64,000 nt of DNA from Caballeronia novacaledonica (GCF_900258035.1 NZ_OGTP01000014.1:62001-126000); one strand, 5' to 3'; positions 51,982 through 61,112 are shown, counted from the stretch's first letter. Numbers and translations: made by a program. The notes: a model not told the origin generated them from the sequence alone.

Positions 51982-51998
51982 CGAAATGATTTGTTCCG
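51982..51998. promoter_or_regulatory. Putative IclR operator, copy 5 (iclR-cobS gap)
   Basis: CGAAAT-GATTT-GTTCCG on the + strand (CGGAAC-AAATC-ATTTCG on the other strand), 50 bases before cobS. It has the same 6-5-6 layout as the other four. A second repeat, TCGGCA / TGCCGA (51921-51947), lies in the same gap. Confidence 0.5.
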
Positions 51999-52048
51999 TA
52001 AAAATATAGTTGCTATGCTTGGGGCTCTGTTACGGGAGACGAAGCCTC

Positions 52049-53035
52049 ATGATGCGCGACACATGGTTGGACGAGCCGGATCGAAAAGTGTCCGTGCGTA
52101 CGCTTTTCGGTATCGATACGGAGCTGCAAGTGCCGGCGTTCAGCAGGCGCGATCCGCACGTTCCGGAAATCGACGAGGCGTACCGTTTCAATCCCGAGGT
52201 CACGCTGGCGATTCTCGCCGGCTTCGCGTGCAACCGTCGCGTGATGGTGCAGGGGTTGCACGGCACCGGAAAATCGACGCATATCGAGCAGGTCGCGGCG
52301 CGGCTCAATTGGCCGTGCATGCGCGTGAATCTGGATGGTCACGTGAGCCGGCTCGATCTCGTCGGCAAAGATGCGATCGTCGTGCGCGACGACGTGCAGG
52401 TCACCGAGTTTCAGGAAGGCATCGTGCCGTGGGCGCTGCAACGGCCGGTCGCGCTCGTGTTCGACGAATACGACGCCGGCCGTCCCGATGTCATGTTCGT
52501 GATCCAGCGCATTCTCGAGCGCGACGGCAGTTTCACGCTGCTCGACCAGAATCGCGTGATTCAGCCGCATCGTTTTTTTCGCCTGTTCGCGACGACCAAT
52601 ACGATCGGCCTCGGTAATCTGAACGGCATGTATCACGGCACGCAGATGCTCAATCACGCGCAGATCGACCGGTGGAACGTGGTCGCGACGCTCAATTATT
52701 TGTCGCGCGAAGAAGAAGCGCGCATCGTGCTCGCGCGCGTGCCGCATCTCGATGACGATACGGGCCGCGCGCTCGTCGATTCGATGGTGAGCATGGCCGG
52801 GCTTACGCGGCGCGGTTTCGCGGCGGGCGATCTGTCGACGTTGATGTCGCCGCGCACCGTCATCAACTGGGCGGAAAACTGCGAAGTTTTTCATGACGCG
52901 AAGCTCGCGCTGCGTCTCACTTTCCTGAACAAATGCGACGAAGCCGAACGGCCGATCGTCGCGGAATATTTCCAGCGCGCGTTCGGCGAGGAACTGGACA
53001 CGCCGTCGCAGTGGCACGACGCGTCGGCGAAATGA
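52049..53035 (+). CDS. cobS: CobS-type AAA+ ATPase (cobaltochelatase subunit-like)
   Basis: A 328-residue AAA+ ATPase of the CobS family. The N-terminal CobS segment is LDEPDRKVSVRTLFGIDTELQVPAF, with Walker A GLHGTGKST (residues 69-77), Walker B ALVFDEYDAG (about 136-143), sensor-1 region FFRLFATTNTIGLGNLNGMYHGTQMLNHAQIDRWN and an arginine-bearing C-terminal lid. In aerobic cobalamin synthesis CobS and CobT drive cobalt insertion by CobN. No cobN or other cobalamin gene is near, so this pair may serve another metal-insertion or remodelling job. The ATG at 52049 follows GGGAG; an ATG one codon later is equally possible. Confidence 0.9.
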   Translation: MMRDTWLDEPDRKVSVRTLFGIDTELQVPAFSRRDPHVPEIDEAYRFNPEVTLAILAGFACNRRVMVQGLHGTGKSTHIEQVAARLNWPCMRVNLDGHVSRLDLVGKDAIVVRDDVQVTEFQEGIVPWALQRPVALVFDEYDAGRPDVMFVIQRILERDGSFTLLDQNRVIQPHRFFRLFATTNTIGLGNLNGMYHGTQMLNHAQIDRWNVVATLNYLSREEEARIVLARVPHLDDDTGRALVDSMVSMAGLTRRGFAAGDLSTLMSPRTVINWAENCEVFHDAKLALRLTFLNKCDEAERPIVAEYFQRAFGEELDTPSQWHDASAK

Positions 53036-54765
53036 ACGGGCCGCGTGAACTCGCGCGACGCGATGCGTTATGCGCGGCGGCCGTGCGCGCATTGACGGGC
53101 GATGAAGCGTTGCACTATCGCGGCGGCAGGCTTTATCGCCATTTACGGCCGGTGCCGTTGCATGCGCCACATTTGCGCGGCGAGCGCAGGGACGAAGAAG
53201 ACCTCGATTCCACACGCGGTGCAGCCGATGCGTCCGCGTTGCGCATTGCGTATTCGGACGCCGCGCTGCATCGGGACATGACGCCCGAAGAGCCCGTCGA
53301 GCGTATGGTCTTCGACATTCTGGAGCAATTGCGCTGCGAAACGCGCGTGCCGGCCGGAATGGAAGGCGTGAGGCGCAACGTGCGGCATCGCTTCGACGCG
53401 TGGTCGCTCGCGTGCTATGAAACAGGTTTGCTCGACAGCGATATCGGCTTGTTGATTTACACCGTGGCGCAAATGGCTGAATCGCGCCTGTCCGGGTGCG
53501 CCGTGCTCGAAGCGACCGAAGGCATCATCGAGGCCACGCGTGCGGCGCTTGCGCCGTCGCTCGGACATGCGCTTGCGGGCATGCGGCGGCATTGCGCGGA
53601 TCAACGTGCGTTTGCGGTTCATGCGCTCGACATTGCGCGAATCGTCGGCGAAATGGTGCGCGACGTGCGGCACGCATTCGTCGAACATGACGCTTCATCC
53701 GACGATGACAAGCAAGACGTCGCGCGCACGATGCTCGGCGCGTGGTTCGACATCGACGACGAAGAAGGCGGCATCGAACGGCTCGCGCTTGCCGCGAGTG
53801 GCGACAGCGCGGCGCGTGAGGCATCGGGCGAAAACTATCGCGTGTTCACCACGCGCTACGACAAGACCATTCGCCCGGCTACGACGATTCGCGCCGCATT
53901 GCTGCGTGAATATCGCGAACGTCTCGACGATCTCATCGCCGCGCGGCACATCAACGTGCCGCGTCTCGCGCGCATGTTGCAGGCGGCGATCACCGTGCCG
54001 CGTCGTGACGGCTGGTCGTTCGGCGAGGAAGAAGGGCGCATCGACGGGCGCAGGCTCGCGCAAGTGGTGGCATCGCCGAACGAACGACGCGTCTTCAGAC
54101 GTGAACGCGAACGTCCGCATGCGGACTGCGCGGTGAGCTTTCTCATCGATTGCTCGGGCTCGATGAAGTCGAGCATCGAGCCTGTCGCGGTGATGATCGA
54201 CGTGCTCGTGCGCGCGCTCGGCATGGCGGGCGTCGTGACCGAAGTGCTCGGCTTCACGACCGGCCAATGGAACGGCGGACGCGCGAAGCTGGACTGGCTC
54301 GCGAAAGGCCGGCCGAAGCATCCGGGCCGGCTCAATGAAGCGTGCAACATGATCTTCAAGGAAGGCGATGCGAGCTGGCGCGCGGCGCGCGGCGACATTG
54401 CCGCGCTGTTCAAGGCCGATCTGTTTCGCGAAGGCATCGATGGCGAAGCGGTGGATTGGGCGTGCTCGCGGCTCGTCGCGCGTGACGAAGCGCGGCGCAT
54501 CGTCGTCGTGATCTCCGATGGCAGTCCGATGGACAGCGCAACTGCGCAGGCCAACGATCCGAACTATCTCGATCAGCATCTGCGCGAAGTCGTTGCGAAG
54601 CACGAGGCGGCGCGGACCGTCGAAGTGCTCGGCCTGGGCGTCGGACTCGATTTGAGCCCGTATTATCGGCATCATTTTGCGGTCGATCTTTCCGTGCCGC
54701 CGGATATGACGTTATTCGCGAAGCTCGCTGCATGGCTCGGCGCGCGACGCAGACACGGCACTTAG
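53032..54765 (+). CDS. cobT: CobT-type vWA-domain protein (cobaltochelatase subunit-like)
   Basis: A 577-residue CobT-family protein. The N-terminal helical region is followed by acidic linkers (about 225-250 with EHDASSDDDKQD), then a C-terminal von Willebrand A domain whose MIDAS motif DCSGSMKSS begins at residue 373, with ISDGSPMD and the CobT-specific GFTTGQWNGGRAKLDWLAKGRPKHPGRLNEACNMIFKEGDASW. The start overlaps the cobS stop (ATGA), as expected for partners forming a MoxR/vWA-like chaperone complex. Its last 54 bases overlap the 3' end of the convergent CobW-type gene. The catalytic CobN is absent from the window. Confidence 0.9.
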   Translation: MNGPRELARRDALCAAAVRALTGDEALHYRGGRLYRHLRPVPLHAPHLRGERRDEEDLDSTRGAADASALRIAYSDAALHRDMTPEEPVERMVFDILEQLRCETRVPAGMEGVRRNVRHRFDAWSLACYETGLLDSDIGLLIYTVAQMAESRLSGCAVLEATEGIIEATRAALAPSLGHALAGMRRHCADQRAFAVHALDIARIVGEMVRDVRHAFVEHDASSDDDKQDVARTMLGAWFDIDDEEGGIERLALAASGDSAAREASGENYRVFTTRYDKTIRPATTIRAALLREYRERLDDLIAARHINVPRLARMLQAAITVPRRDGWSFGEEEGRIDGRRLAQVVASPNERRVFRRERERPHADCAVSFLIDCSGSMKSSIEPVAVMIDVLVRALGMAGVVTEVLGFTTGQWNGGRAKLDWLAKGRPKHPGRLNEACNMIFKEGDASWRAARGDIAALFKADLFREGIDGEAVDWACSRLVARDEARRIVVVISDGSPMDSATAQANDPNYLDQHLREVVAKHEAARTVEVLGLGVGLDLSPYYRHHFAVDLSVPPDMTLFAKLAAWLGARRRHGT

Positions 54766-55653
54766 CGCGCGATGAATATCGCCGGCTTCGAAGAGACCGA
54801 TAAAGACGATGCGCGTCTCTTCGACGTCACGGCATCGCGTGATATGCCAGCGCTTGCCGACGACGTGAATCTCCGCGCATGTGCCATCGAGAAGCCGCAC
54901 GAAACCTTTGGCGCGCAAGAGGCGGGCGCTGAACGGCTCGCATGCGGCCTTGAGCCGTTGACGATCGAAGCGCTCATACGAACAGAACGTCACGCTGCGC
55001 AAGTCGGCGGGAAGATGACTCGACGGCGCGAATGCACGCGATGCATCGTGTTCGCGCGATGACGGCGTTTCGCTAAAGAAAAGCGCATTCGGCACCTTGC
55101 CCCGATCGGCTTCGAACATGATGCGCGTGTGCGCGATCGTCATCAATCGCGCACGCACGGTCGATACATCGGCGGACGAGATCAGATCGGCTTTCGTCAA
55201 CACGATGGAAGTCGCGCCTTCGATCTGCCGTCGCGCGATATCGCCGACATACGCATCGGCGAGCGTCTCTTCGATGCGCTCCGCATCCACCGCAACCACG
55301 ATGCCCTGAAGCCTGAACGCACGATCGAGCATGCCGACCTGCGCAATGCGCACCGGATCCGACACGCCGCTCGCTTCGATCACGAGGAGATCGGGCCGCG
55401 TCTCGCGCGCGCTGATATCGATTAGCGTCTCCATCAGCTTGCCGCCGATCGAACAGCACACGCAGCCGTTCTCCAGGCCGATCACATCGTCGCTACGCTC
55501 GCGAATCAGCGCCGCATCGATATTGACCGAGCCGAAATCGTTGACGAGCACGGTGACGCGCCGGCCATCGGTGTTGGTCAGGAGCGCGTTGATCATCGTG
55601 GTCTTGCCCGCGCCGAGATACCCGCCAATGACGGCGAGAGGAATGGGCGTCAT
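54712..55653 (-). CDS. CobW/COG0523-family metal-chaperone GTPase
   Basis: A 313-residue G3E GTPase. Walker A is GGYLGAGKTT (residues 10-19), the metal site C64-V-C66-C67 lies in ENGCVCCSIGG, the ASGVSDP switch and TKADL guanine-specificity motif follow, and a CobW C-terminal domain is present. Family members deliver zinc, cobalt or other metals to client enzymes. The start overlaps the amidohydrolase stop (TGATG), so it is coupled to that gene, a predicted metalloenzyme and natural client. It also converges on cobT with a 54-bp overlap, putting a metal GTPase next to a metal-chelatase-type pair. Confidence 0.9.
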   Translation of the reverse strand: MTPIPLAVIGGYLGAGKTTMINALLTNTDGRRVTVLVNDFGSVNIDAALIRERSDDVIGLENGCVCCSIGGKLMETLIDISARETRPDLLVIEASGVSDPVRIAQVGMLDRAFRLQGIVVAVDAERIEETLADAYVGDIARRQIEGATSIVLTKADLISSADVSTVRARLMTIAHTRIMFEADRGKVPNALFFSETPSSREHDASRAFAPSSHLPADLRSVTFCSYERFDRQRLKAACEPFSARLLRAKGFVRLLDGTCAEIHVVGKRWHITRCRDVEETRIVFIGLFEAGDIHRALSAVSASRAEPCSELRE

Positions 55654-57305
55654 CACGCGGGCGCCTGATACGCGCGGCCGCCGAGAATGGTGCCCCACAC
55701 ACGCAGTTGGCCGAGGCGTTCCGCTGGAATCTCGCTGGGGTCTTCATCGAGCACGGCGAAATCCGCGAACTTGCCGACTTCGATGCTGCCGATGACATCG
55801 TCCATGCCGATCGTGAAGGCCGCACCAAGCGTGATCGCACGTAGCGCATCGGCCACGCTCAGACGCTCCGCTTCGCCGAGCACGCGTCCGGATGCGGTCT
55901 GACGCTGCACCGCGCACCACGCGGTGAAAAGCGGATTGAGCTGCGTGATCGGCGCATCCGAATGCAGTCCGAACGTGATGCCGAGCTCGCTCGCCGTGCC
56001 CGCGGCGTTCATGCGGTTCGCGCGATCGGCGCCCATCGTTTGCGCGTAATGCGCGTCGCCCCAGTAGTAGAGGTGATTGGAGAAGAAGTTCACGCACATG
56101 CCGAGGCGAGCGGCGCGTTCGAGCTGTCTTCTGTCGGCCATCTGACAATGTTGCAGCGTATGCCGATGATCCGGTCGCGGATGCCGGCTCAAGATAGTTT
56201 CGATTGCAACTAATACGAGTTCGGTGGCTTCGTCGCCGTTCGTGTGGATGTGCAGTTGCAGTCCCGCTCGATGGAACGGCAGGAAGGTTTCGACGAACTG
56301 TTCCGGCGGGATCAGCCATAAACCATTGGGCCGTCCGTTCACATATCCCGGCCAGCGCAGGCGCGCGGTAAAGCCTTGAATCGAGCCATCGACGATGAAT
56401 TTCACCGGCCCGAAACGCAGCTTGTCCGAGTTGAACTGCACCGCTTCCAGCACGCGATCGGGCCCGCCTTCCGGGTTTCGCTGCGGCCCGAATGCGGGCA
56501 CGAGACGAATCGGAAAGCGCGCGTCGCGCGTGACTTCGACGAGATTGCGCATGCCCTTGTCGGACAGATCGTTGAGCAGATCGGTGGCCGTCGTCACGCC
56601 GGCGAGTTGCGCGACCTTGCCGAACGCGCGGATCGCCTCGGGGTTGTCGCTCGCGGACAGCGACAGCTTCGCGCCGATCACGCGATACACCGGGAACATC
56701 GCAGCGAACTCCTGCAGTTCGCCTGTGAGCTTGCCGCTTTCGTCTTTCACGATGCCATCGACATCGATGTCTTCGTCGATGCCCGCGAGTTCGAGCATCG
56801 GCGAATTCACGTTCATCAGATGCACGCTCGCATGCAGGATCGCGATGGGGCGCGTCGCCGATACCCGCTCGAGATGCTTCACGGTCAGTCGCTCGCTGCC
56901 GAAGAAGATCGGATCGAAGCCCCATGCGAGTAACGGCGCGTCGGCGTCATCGAGTGCGCGCTCGGCTTCCTGCAAGCGCGCGATCACCGCATCGAGCGAT
57001 TGCAGGCCGGGCCAGCGCGTGCCATCGGGTCCGCGACGCTCGTAGTAGCCCACATAGACCGCGCTCCACATCGCGCCTTCCATCAGATGCGAATGACCTT
57101 CGACGAGGCCGGGCATCAGCACCTTGTCGACGAAGGCGGTGTCCGGTTCGGCATCGGTCCATTGGCGCATGTCGTCGAGCGTGCCGACCGAAAGGATCTT
57201 GCCGTCGCGGATCGCCACGTGAGTCGCGACCGGCTGACGCGGGTTCATCGTCAGAATCTTGCGTGCGACGAGGACCTTCACTGCGTTGTTATCGGTTTGG
57301 GTCAT
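55653..57305 (-). CDS. Metal-dependent amidohydrolase (YtcJ-like, Amidohydro_3)
   Basis: A 550-residue amidohydrolase of the YtcJ branch. Metal-ligand histidines appear in LVEGHSHLMEGAMW, LQLHIHTNGDEATELVL, HRHTLQHCQMADRRQLER and the catalytic-Asp segment GLHSDAPITQLNPLF. There is no signal peptide. Substrates in this branch are amides, cyclic ureas and formamides; none can be named. The start overlaps the stop of the SSS symporter gene upstream (ATGA), and the stop overlaps the CobW-type start, so symporter, hydrolase and metal chaperone form one transcript. Confidence 0.9.
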   Translation of the reverse strand: MTQTDNNAVKVLVARKILTMNPRQPVATHVAIRDGKILSVGTLDDMRQWTDAEPDTAFVDKVLMPGLVEGHSHLMEGAMWSAVYVGYYERRGPDGTRWPGLQSLDAVIARLQEAERALDDADAPLLAWGFDPIFFGSERLTVKHLERVSATRPIAILHASVHLMNVNSPMLELAGIDEDIDVDGIVKDESGKLTGELQEFAAMFPVYRVIGAKLSLSASDNPEAIRAFGKVAQLAGVTTATDLLNDLSDKGMRNLVEVTRDARFPIRLVPAFGPQRNPEGGPDRVLEAVQFNSDKLRFGPVKFIVDGSIQGFTARLRWPGYVNGRPNGLWLIPPEQFVETFLPFHRAGLQLHIHTNGDEATELVLVAIETILSRHPRPDHRHTLQHCQMADRRQLERAARLGMCVNFFSNHLYYWGDAHYAQTMGADRANRMNAAGTASELGITFGLHSDAPITQLNPLFTAWCAVQRQTASGRVLGEAERLSVADALRAITLGAAFTIGMDDVIGSIEVGKFADFAVLDEDPSEIPAERLGQLRVWGTILGGRAYQAPA

Positions 57306-58705
57306 GAGTCGTTCGAGTGGATCAGGTCAGCGTGAACATGTTTGCGGCCCGCGCTCGGATTGGCGAGAAACACGACGAGCACATTCACCGCGAGACAGAT
57401 GAGGCCGATATTGATGCCGGCGATATCGACATGGAACACGTACAGGACGACCGCGAGCAACTGCCCCACGAGCAGTCCCGAAGCGATCGCGCGCGCACTC
57501 ACGCGCAGACCGAGCACGATCGCGATCACGCCGGGAAAATACTGCGTGACGCCGTAATACGTCATGTTGATGAGCGTGAGCATGAGGTTGGGCGTCGCGA
57601 GCGTCATGCCGATGGAAAGCAGCAGATAGAGTCCGATCACCACTTTGGCGCCGGCCTTCTGGCGCGTCTCCGGCATGTTCGGCAGCAGATTGCGCGTGAC
57701 CACGGGCCCGATCGCGAGACAGATGCCCGCGAGCACGAGCAGGCCCGAAAGCGACGCGCCCGCCGCGACCAGGCCCACGAGCCACGGCGGCAACAGATGC
57801 ACGACAGCGGTGAAGAACGCTTCGTTGGGCGAGGCGAGCGGCACGTTCTGCGCGATCGCGTAATACGACGCGACCACGAGGAACGGGTACATCAGCATGT
57901 AGAGCGGCATCACCACTTGCGAGCGGCGAATCGTGTTCGCGCTTTTCGCGGTGAAGAAGTTCTGGATCGCGAAGGGCATGACGTAAAAGCCGAGCGACTG
58001 GAAGAGCATCGTGCTCATCGAGAACGTGAGTTGATGCGCGGTCATCGCATTCGATACGTGCTGGCTCGCGGCCCTGAACACCGGCTCGACGCCCGCCTCC
58101 CACGCAACGGCGATGCCGGTGATGACGATCGCCGCGACCATCAGAATGTCCTTCAGAATGGCGATATATGCCGATGCACGCACGCCGGCGATCGCGATAT
58201 ACGCGAACGCGAGCAGCGCGGAGATCATGATGAGGACCACCGGATTGAGGTTCCAGCCGAGACCCTTGAGCGCGGCGACGAGTCCCGTGAACTGCAACTG
58301 ACCCCACGGCAGCAGAAAGATCAGCGCGGAGACTGCGACGATCAATTCGAGCGCGCGGCTGCCGAAATGTCCCTTGAAGAGGTCGGGCAGCGTGATCGCG
58401 TTATAGCGCTTTCCCGCTTCCCAGATTTTCGGGCCGACGAAATAGCCGATCGGATAAGCAAGCAGGATATAGCCGAGAAACCAGACGCCGTACGTCGGTC
58501 CTTTCGCATAGATGCCGCCCGGAAAGCCGACCATCGTGCCGATGCTGTAGATCTCGCCCGCCGCGAGAAAGAAGACGAGCCACGCGCCGAACTGACGCGA
58601 CGCGACGAAGAAGTCGTGCACGCTCTGCGAACCGCGCCCCTTGCCCGCGCGCAGCGCGAGCCACAACGAAAGCGCGATGAAGCCCAGAAATACCGTGGAA
58701 GCCAT
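57302..58705 (-). CDS. Sodium:solute symporter (SSS family)
   Basis: A 467-residue membrane protein with about 13 hydrophobic segments of the LeuT-fold SSS family: FFVASRQFGAWLVFFLAAGEIYSIGTMVGFPGGIYAKGP at the N-terminus, YIAIAGVRASAYIAILKDILM, and a conserved GLVAAGASLSGLLVLAGICLAIGPVVTRNL segment. Family substrates include pantothenate, proline, urea and carboxylates. It belongs with the 69-residue DUF3311-type protein encoded 12 bases upstream, as commonly seen for this subgroup. The amidohydrolase downstream probably acts on the imported compound. Confidence 0.9.
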   Translation of the reverse strand: MASTVFLGFIALSLWLALRAGKGRGSQSVHDFFVASRQFGAWLVFFLAAGEIYSIGTMVGFPGGIYAKGPTYGVWFLGYILLAYPIGYFVGPKIWEAGKRYNAITLPDLFKGHFGSRALELIVAVSALIFLLPWGQLQFTGLVAALKGLGWNLNPVVLIMISALLAFAYIAIAGVRASAYIAILKDILMVAAIVITGIAVAWEAGVEPVFRAASQHVSNAMTAHQLTFSMSTMLFQSLGFYVMPFAIQNFFTAKSANTIRRSQVVMPLYMLMYPFLVVASYYAIAQNVPLASPNEAFFTAVVHLLPPWLVGLVAAGASLSGLLVLAGICLAIGPVVTRNLLPNMPETRQKAGAKVVIGLYLLLSIGMTLATPNLMLTLINMTYYGVTQYFPGVIAIVLGLRVSARAIASGLLVGQLLAVVLYVFHVDIAGINIGLICLAVNVLVVFLANPSAGRKHVHADLIHSNDS

Positions 58706-58717
58706 GCCGATTTCTCC

Positions 58718-58927
58718 TTATGCGCCGCGCGCTTCGCGCTGTTCCGTTTTTTTGTCGAACAGCACCCAGCAAAGCTGGAGACATACCGACGTGAGCACGA
58801 ACCAGCCGAAAATCCATGCATAAATAAACGGAACGCCGAGCACGTAAAAATCGTTCGACGCGGCCCACGGCAACAAGCCGATGACGCCGACGAATGGCAA
58901 ACCGATCCCGATCAGGAACTTGAGCAT
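58718..58927 (-). CDS. Small two-helix membrane protein (DUF3311 type)
   Basis: 69 residues: two hydrophobic helices (FLIGIGLPFVGVIGLLPWA and VLGVPFIYAWIFGWFVLTSVCLQLCWVLF) and a charged tail KKTEQREARG. This matches the DUF3311 small subunits encoded just ahead of SSS symporters. The start is the ATG at 58927, with GGAG six bases upstream; a longer frame to 59008 has no such signal. It is first in the symporter-amidohydrolase-CobW operon. Confidence 0.85.
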   Translation of the reverse strand: MLKFLIGIGLPFVGVIGLLPWAASNDFYVLGVPFIYAWIFGWFVLTSVCLQLCWVLFDKKTEQREARGA

Positions 58928-59161
58928 GGACCACTCCGTATGAAGATTGGCCCGCGCGAGGCATACATGCGCGAGAGAAAGAGGATTTGGCCCAGTATGA
59001 CCAGACAAAAATGGCCGGTCGTAGTACCAGAACGGACCAATCGCTGGAGCCAGCGGCGCGCGGATCGGAACGGCGACCTGGCACTAACGATGATTCCGGC
59101 GTGGCTCTAAGCGGCGCGTAAAGTTCGGTGCAGTATGAGGGTACTTTCCAAGGAGTTATCG

Positions 59162-60595
59162 GTGGCTACTCTCGATTACGTTGCGCCGGACCTTCGCGGC
59201 GCCTGCGCCCCATACGATCCGCTCTACGACCCGCTCGTTTCTCCTATCGGCCGTCAGGCGATGGACTATGCGCCGACTTACTGGGTCGCGACCGCCGGCG
59301 CGCCGCCCGATGACGACGGACCGTTGCCCGGCGATGCCGATGTCGATGTGCTGATCGTCGGCGCGGGATTCACCGGCCTTTCCACCGCGCTCTTTCTGGC
59401 GCGGGAGCACGGCATCCGCGCGACCGTCGTCGATGCGAACCGCACCGCGTGGGGTTGCACGAGCCGCAACGGCGGGCAAGGGCAGAATGCGAGCGGCCGT
59501 CTCTATCGTTCGCAATGGATCGAGCGTTGGGGCAAGCAGACGGCGCTCAAGCTCGACGCCGAAATCCGCGAAGGCTTCGATACCTTCAAGACACTGATCG
59601 GCGAATTCGCGTGCGATCCGCAGCCGGGCGGGCATCTGTATATCGCGCATCGTGCGCGCAAGCTGGACTTTCTGTCGAACGAATGCAGGGTGATGCGCGA
59701 TGTCTTCGGCTACGACGCGCGCATGCTGAGCGCGAAGGAAGTCGCGCAATCGTACGTCGATGATCGCGAAAACTGCGGCGCGCTGCACGAACCCGATGGC
59801 ATCGGCGTACATCCGCTCAAGCTCGCGTTCGGCTATATGCGCATGGCGCGCTCGCTCGGCGTGAAGGTCCATACGAGCACGCCCGTGCTGGACGTCGAGA
59901 CGATTCGCGGCGTGCATCACGTGCGCACGCCGCGCGGCGTGATTCGCGCGAAGGCGGTTGCATTCGCGACCGGCGGCTATACGCGCAACGACATGCATCG
60001 CACGCTGTCCGCGAAGATCATGCCGATTCTTTCGAACTCGCTCGTCACGCGGCCGCTCACGCAGGAAGAACTCGCAGCGACCAATTTCCGCACGCATGAG
60101 GTCATCACCGATACGCGCACGCTGCGCTTTTACTATCGCTTGCTGCCGGACAATCGCGTGCAGATCGGCAGCCGCAGCGCGATCACGGGCGCGGACGCCG
60201 CGAATCCGCGGCACATGGATGTGCTCATCGAAGGCCTGCATCGCAAGTTCCCTTCGCTGAAGGGCATACGCATCGATTATTCGTGGTGGGGCTGGGTCGA
60301 TGTGAGTCACGACATGATGCCGCGCGTCGCGCAGCCCGATCCGCAGCAAAGCATCTTCTATGCGGTCGGATACGGCGGCAACGGCGTGTCGTTTTCCGCG
60401 CATGCGGGGCGGCGCATGGCCGAGCGCGTCGCGGGCAAATGGCAGCGGAGCCGCGACGGTCTGCCGATCTACGACTCCGCGCTCGAATATCCGAACGTGA
60501 TGGGCATGGTGCGATGGAAAGGATTCGCGCCATTCCGCCGCGTCGGTCAACGATTCCTTTATCACAAGTATCTGGCGCAGGACGAGAAGCGCTGA
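59162..60595 (+). CDS. FAD-dependent amine/amino-acid oxidoreductase (DadA/PuuB family)
   Basis: A 477-residue DAO-family flavoprotein. An N-terminal extension contains PTYWVATAG, then the FAD motif VDVLIVGAGFTGLSTALFLARE, the GCTSRNGGQGQNASGR substrate/flavin loop, and a C-terminal YAVGYGGNGVSFSAHAGRRMAE flavin-binding segment. The pattern fits gamma-glutamylputrescine oxidase-like enzymes. The best start is the GTG at 59162, six bases after AAGGAG; the ATG at 59135 lacks a site. It is divergent from the SSS operon and followed by an NTF2-fold protein and a GABA-type permease, suggesting use of an imported amine or amino acid. Confidence 0.88.
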   Translation: MATLDYVAPDLRGACAPYDPLYDPLVSPIGRQAMDYAPTYWVATAGAPPDDDGPLPGDADVDVLIVGAGFTGLSTALFLAREHGIRATVVDANRTAWGCTSRNGGQGQNASGRLYRSQWIERWGKQTALKLDAEIREGFDTFKTLIGEFACDPQPGGHLYIAHRARKLDFLSNECRVMRDVFGYDARMLSAKEVAQSYVDDRENCGALHEPDGIGVHPLKLAFGYMRMARSLGVKVHTSTPVLDVETIRGVHHVRTPRGVIRAKAVAFATGGYTRNDMHRTLSAKIMPILSNSLVTRPLTQEELAATNFRTHEVITDTRTLRFYYRLLPDNRVQIGSRSAITGADAANPRHMDVLIEGLHRKFPSLKGIRIDYSWWGWVDVSHDMMPRVAQPDPQQSIFYAVGYGGNGVSFSAHAGRRMAERVAGKWQRSRDGLPIYDSALEYPNVMGMVRWKGFAPFRRVGQRFLYHKYLAQDEKR

Positions 60596-60637
60596 ATCTC
60601 GTTGAACCCTTTCGCAACGCACTGAAAACATCGACAC

Positions 60638-61027
60638 ATGAGCACTCAAACGAATCAGGATTACATTCGGCTGCTGGAGACATTCAACGATGCGTGGAAT
60701 CGGCACGACATCGACGCATTGATGAACTGCATGGCGGAAGAATGCGTCTTTCACGGCGTGGCCGGACCCGATGCGCTGGGCCGCACTTTCAAGGGCCGCG
60801 ACGAGGTCCGCAAGGGCTTCGCGCTCGCGTGGGAGACCTTCCCGGATGCATCGTGGAAAGAGGGCGAGCACTTCGTGAGCGGCGAGCGCGGCGTATCCGA
60901 ATCGACGTTTCGCGGCACGAAAGCGGACGGCTCGCGCGTCGAGGCCCGCATGGTGGACGTCTTCACGTTCAGCGGCGGCAAGATCGCGGTGAAGAACGCG
61001 TATCGCAAGGACCGCCCGGCGCTTTGA
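60638..61027 (+). CDS. NTF2-like / SnoaL-type protein
   Basis: A 129-residue NTF2-fold protein: YIRLLETFNDAWNRHDIDALMNCMAEECVFHGVAGPDALGRTFKGRDEVRKGFALAW, then a beta sheet ending MVDVFTFSGGKIAVKNAYRK. This is the common SnoaL-like/ketosteroid-isomerase superfamily. The catalytic role is unknown; conserved Asp and His residues sit where SnoaL-type enzymes have theirs, but the fold includes many non-enzymes. It lies 42 bases after the oxidoreductase gene and 85 before the permease, on the same strand. Confidence 0.82.
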   Translation: MSTQTNQDYIRLLETFNDAWNRHDIDALMNCMAEECVFHGVAGPDALGRTFKGRDEVRKGFALAWETFPDASWKEGEHFVSGERGVSESTFRGTKADGSRVEARMVDVFTFSGGKIAVKNAYRKDRPAL

Positions 61028-61112
61028 AGCATGACCGGATGATATGACTCGACTCGCCGGCAACGAACCGGCGGGCGAGCCTCGAATCGATACAAGCAAA
61101 GCAGGAGACGAC

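Noticed and set aside
57317..59110. About 600-codon + strand frame opposite the SSS symporter gene
   Set aside because: The translation is almost entirely Arg, Asp, Glu and His runs, the complement of membrane-helix codons; not a protein family.
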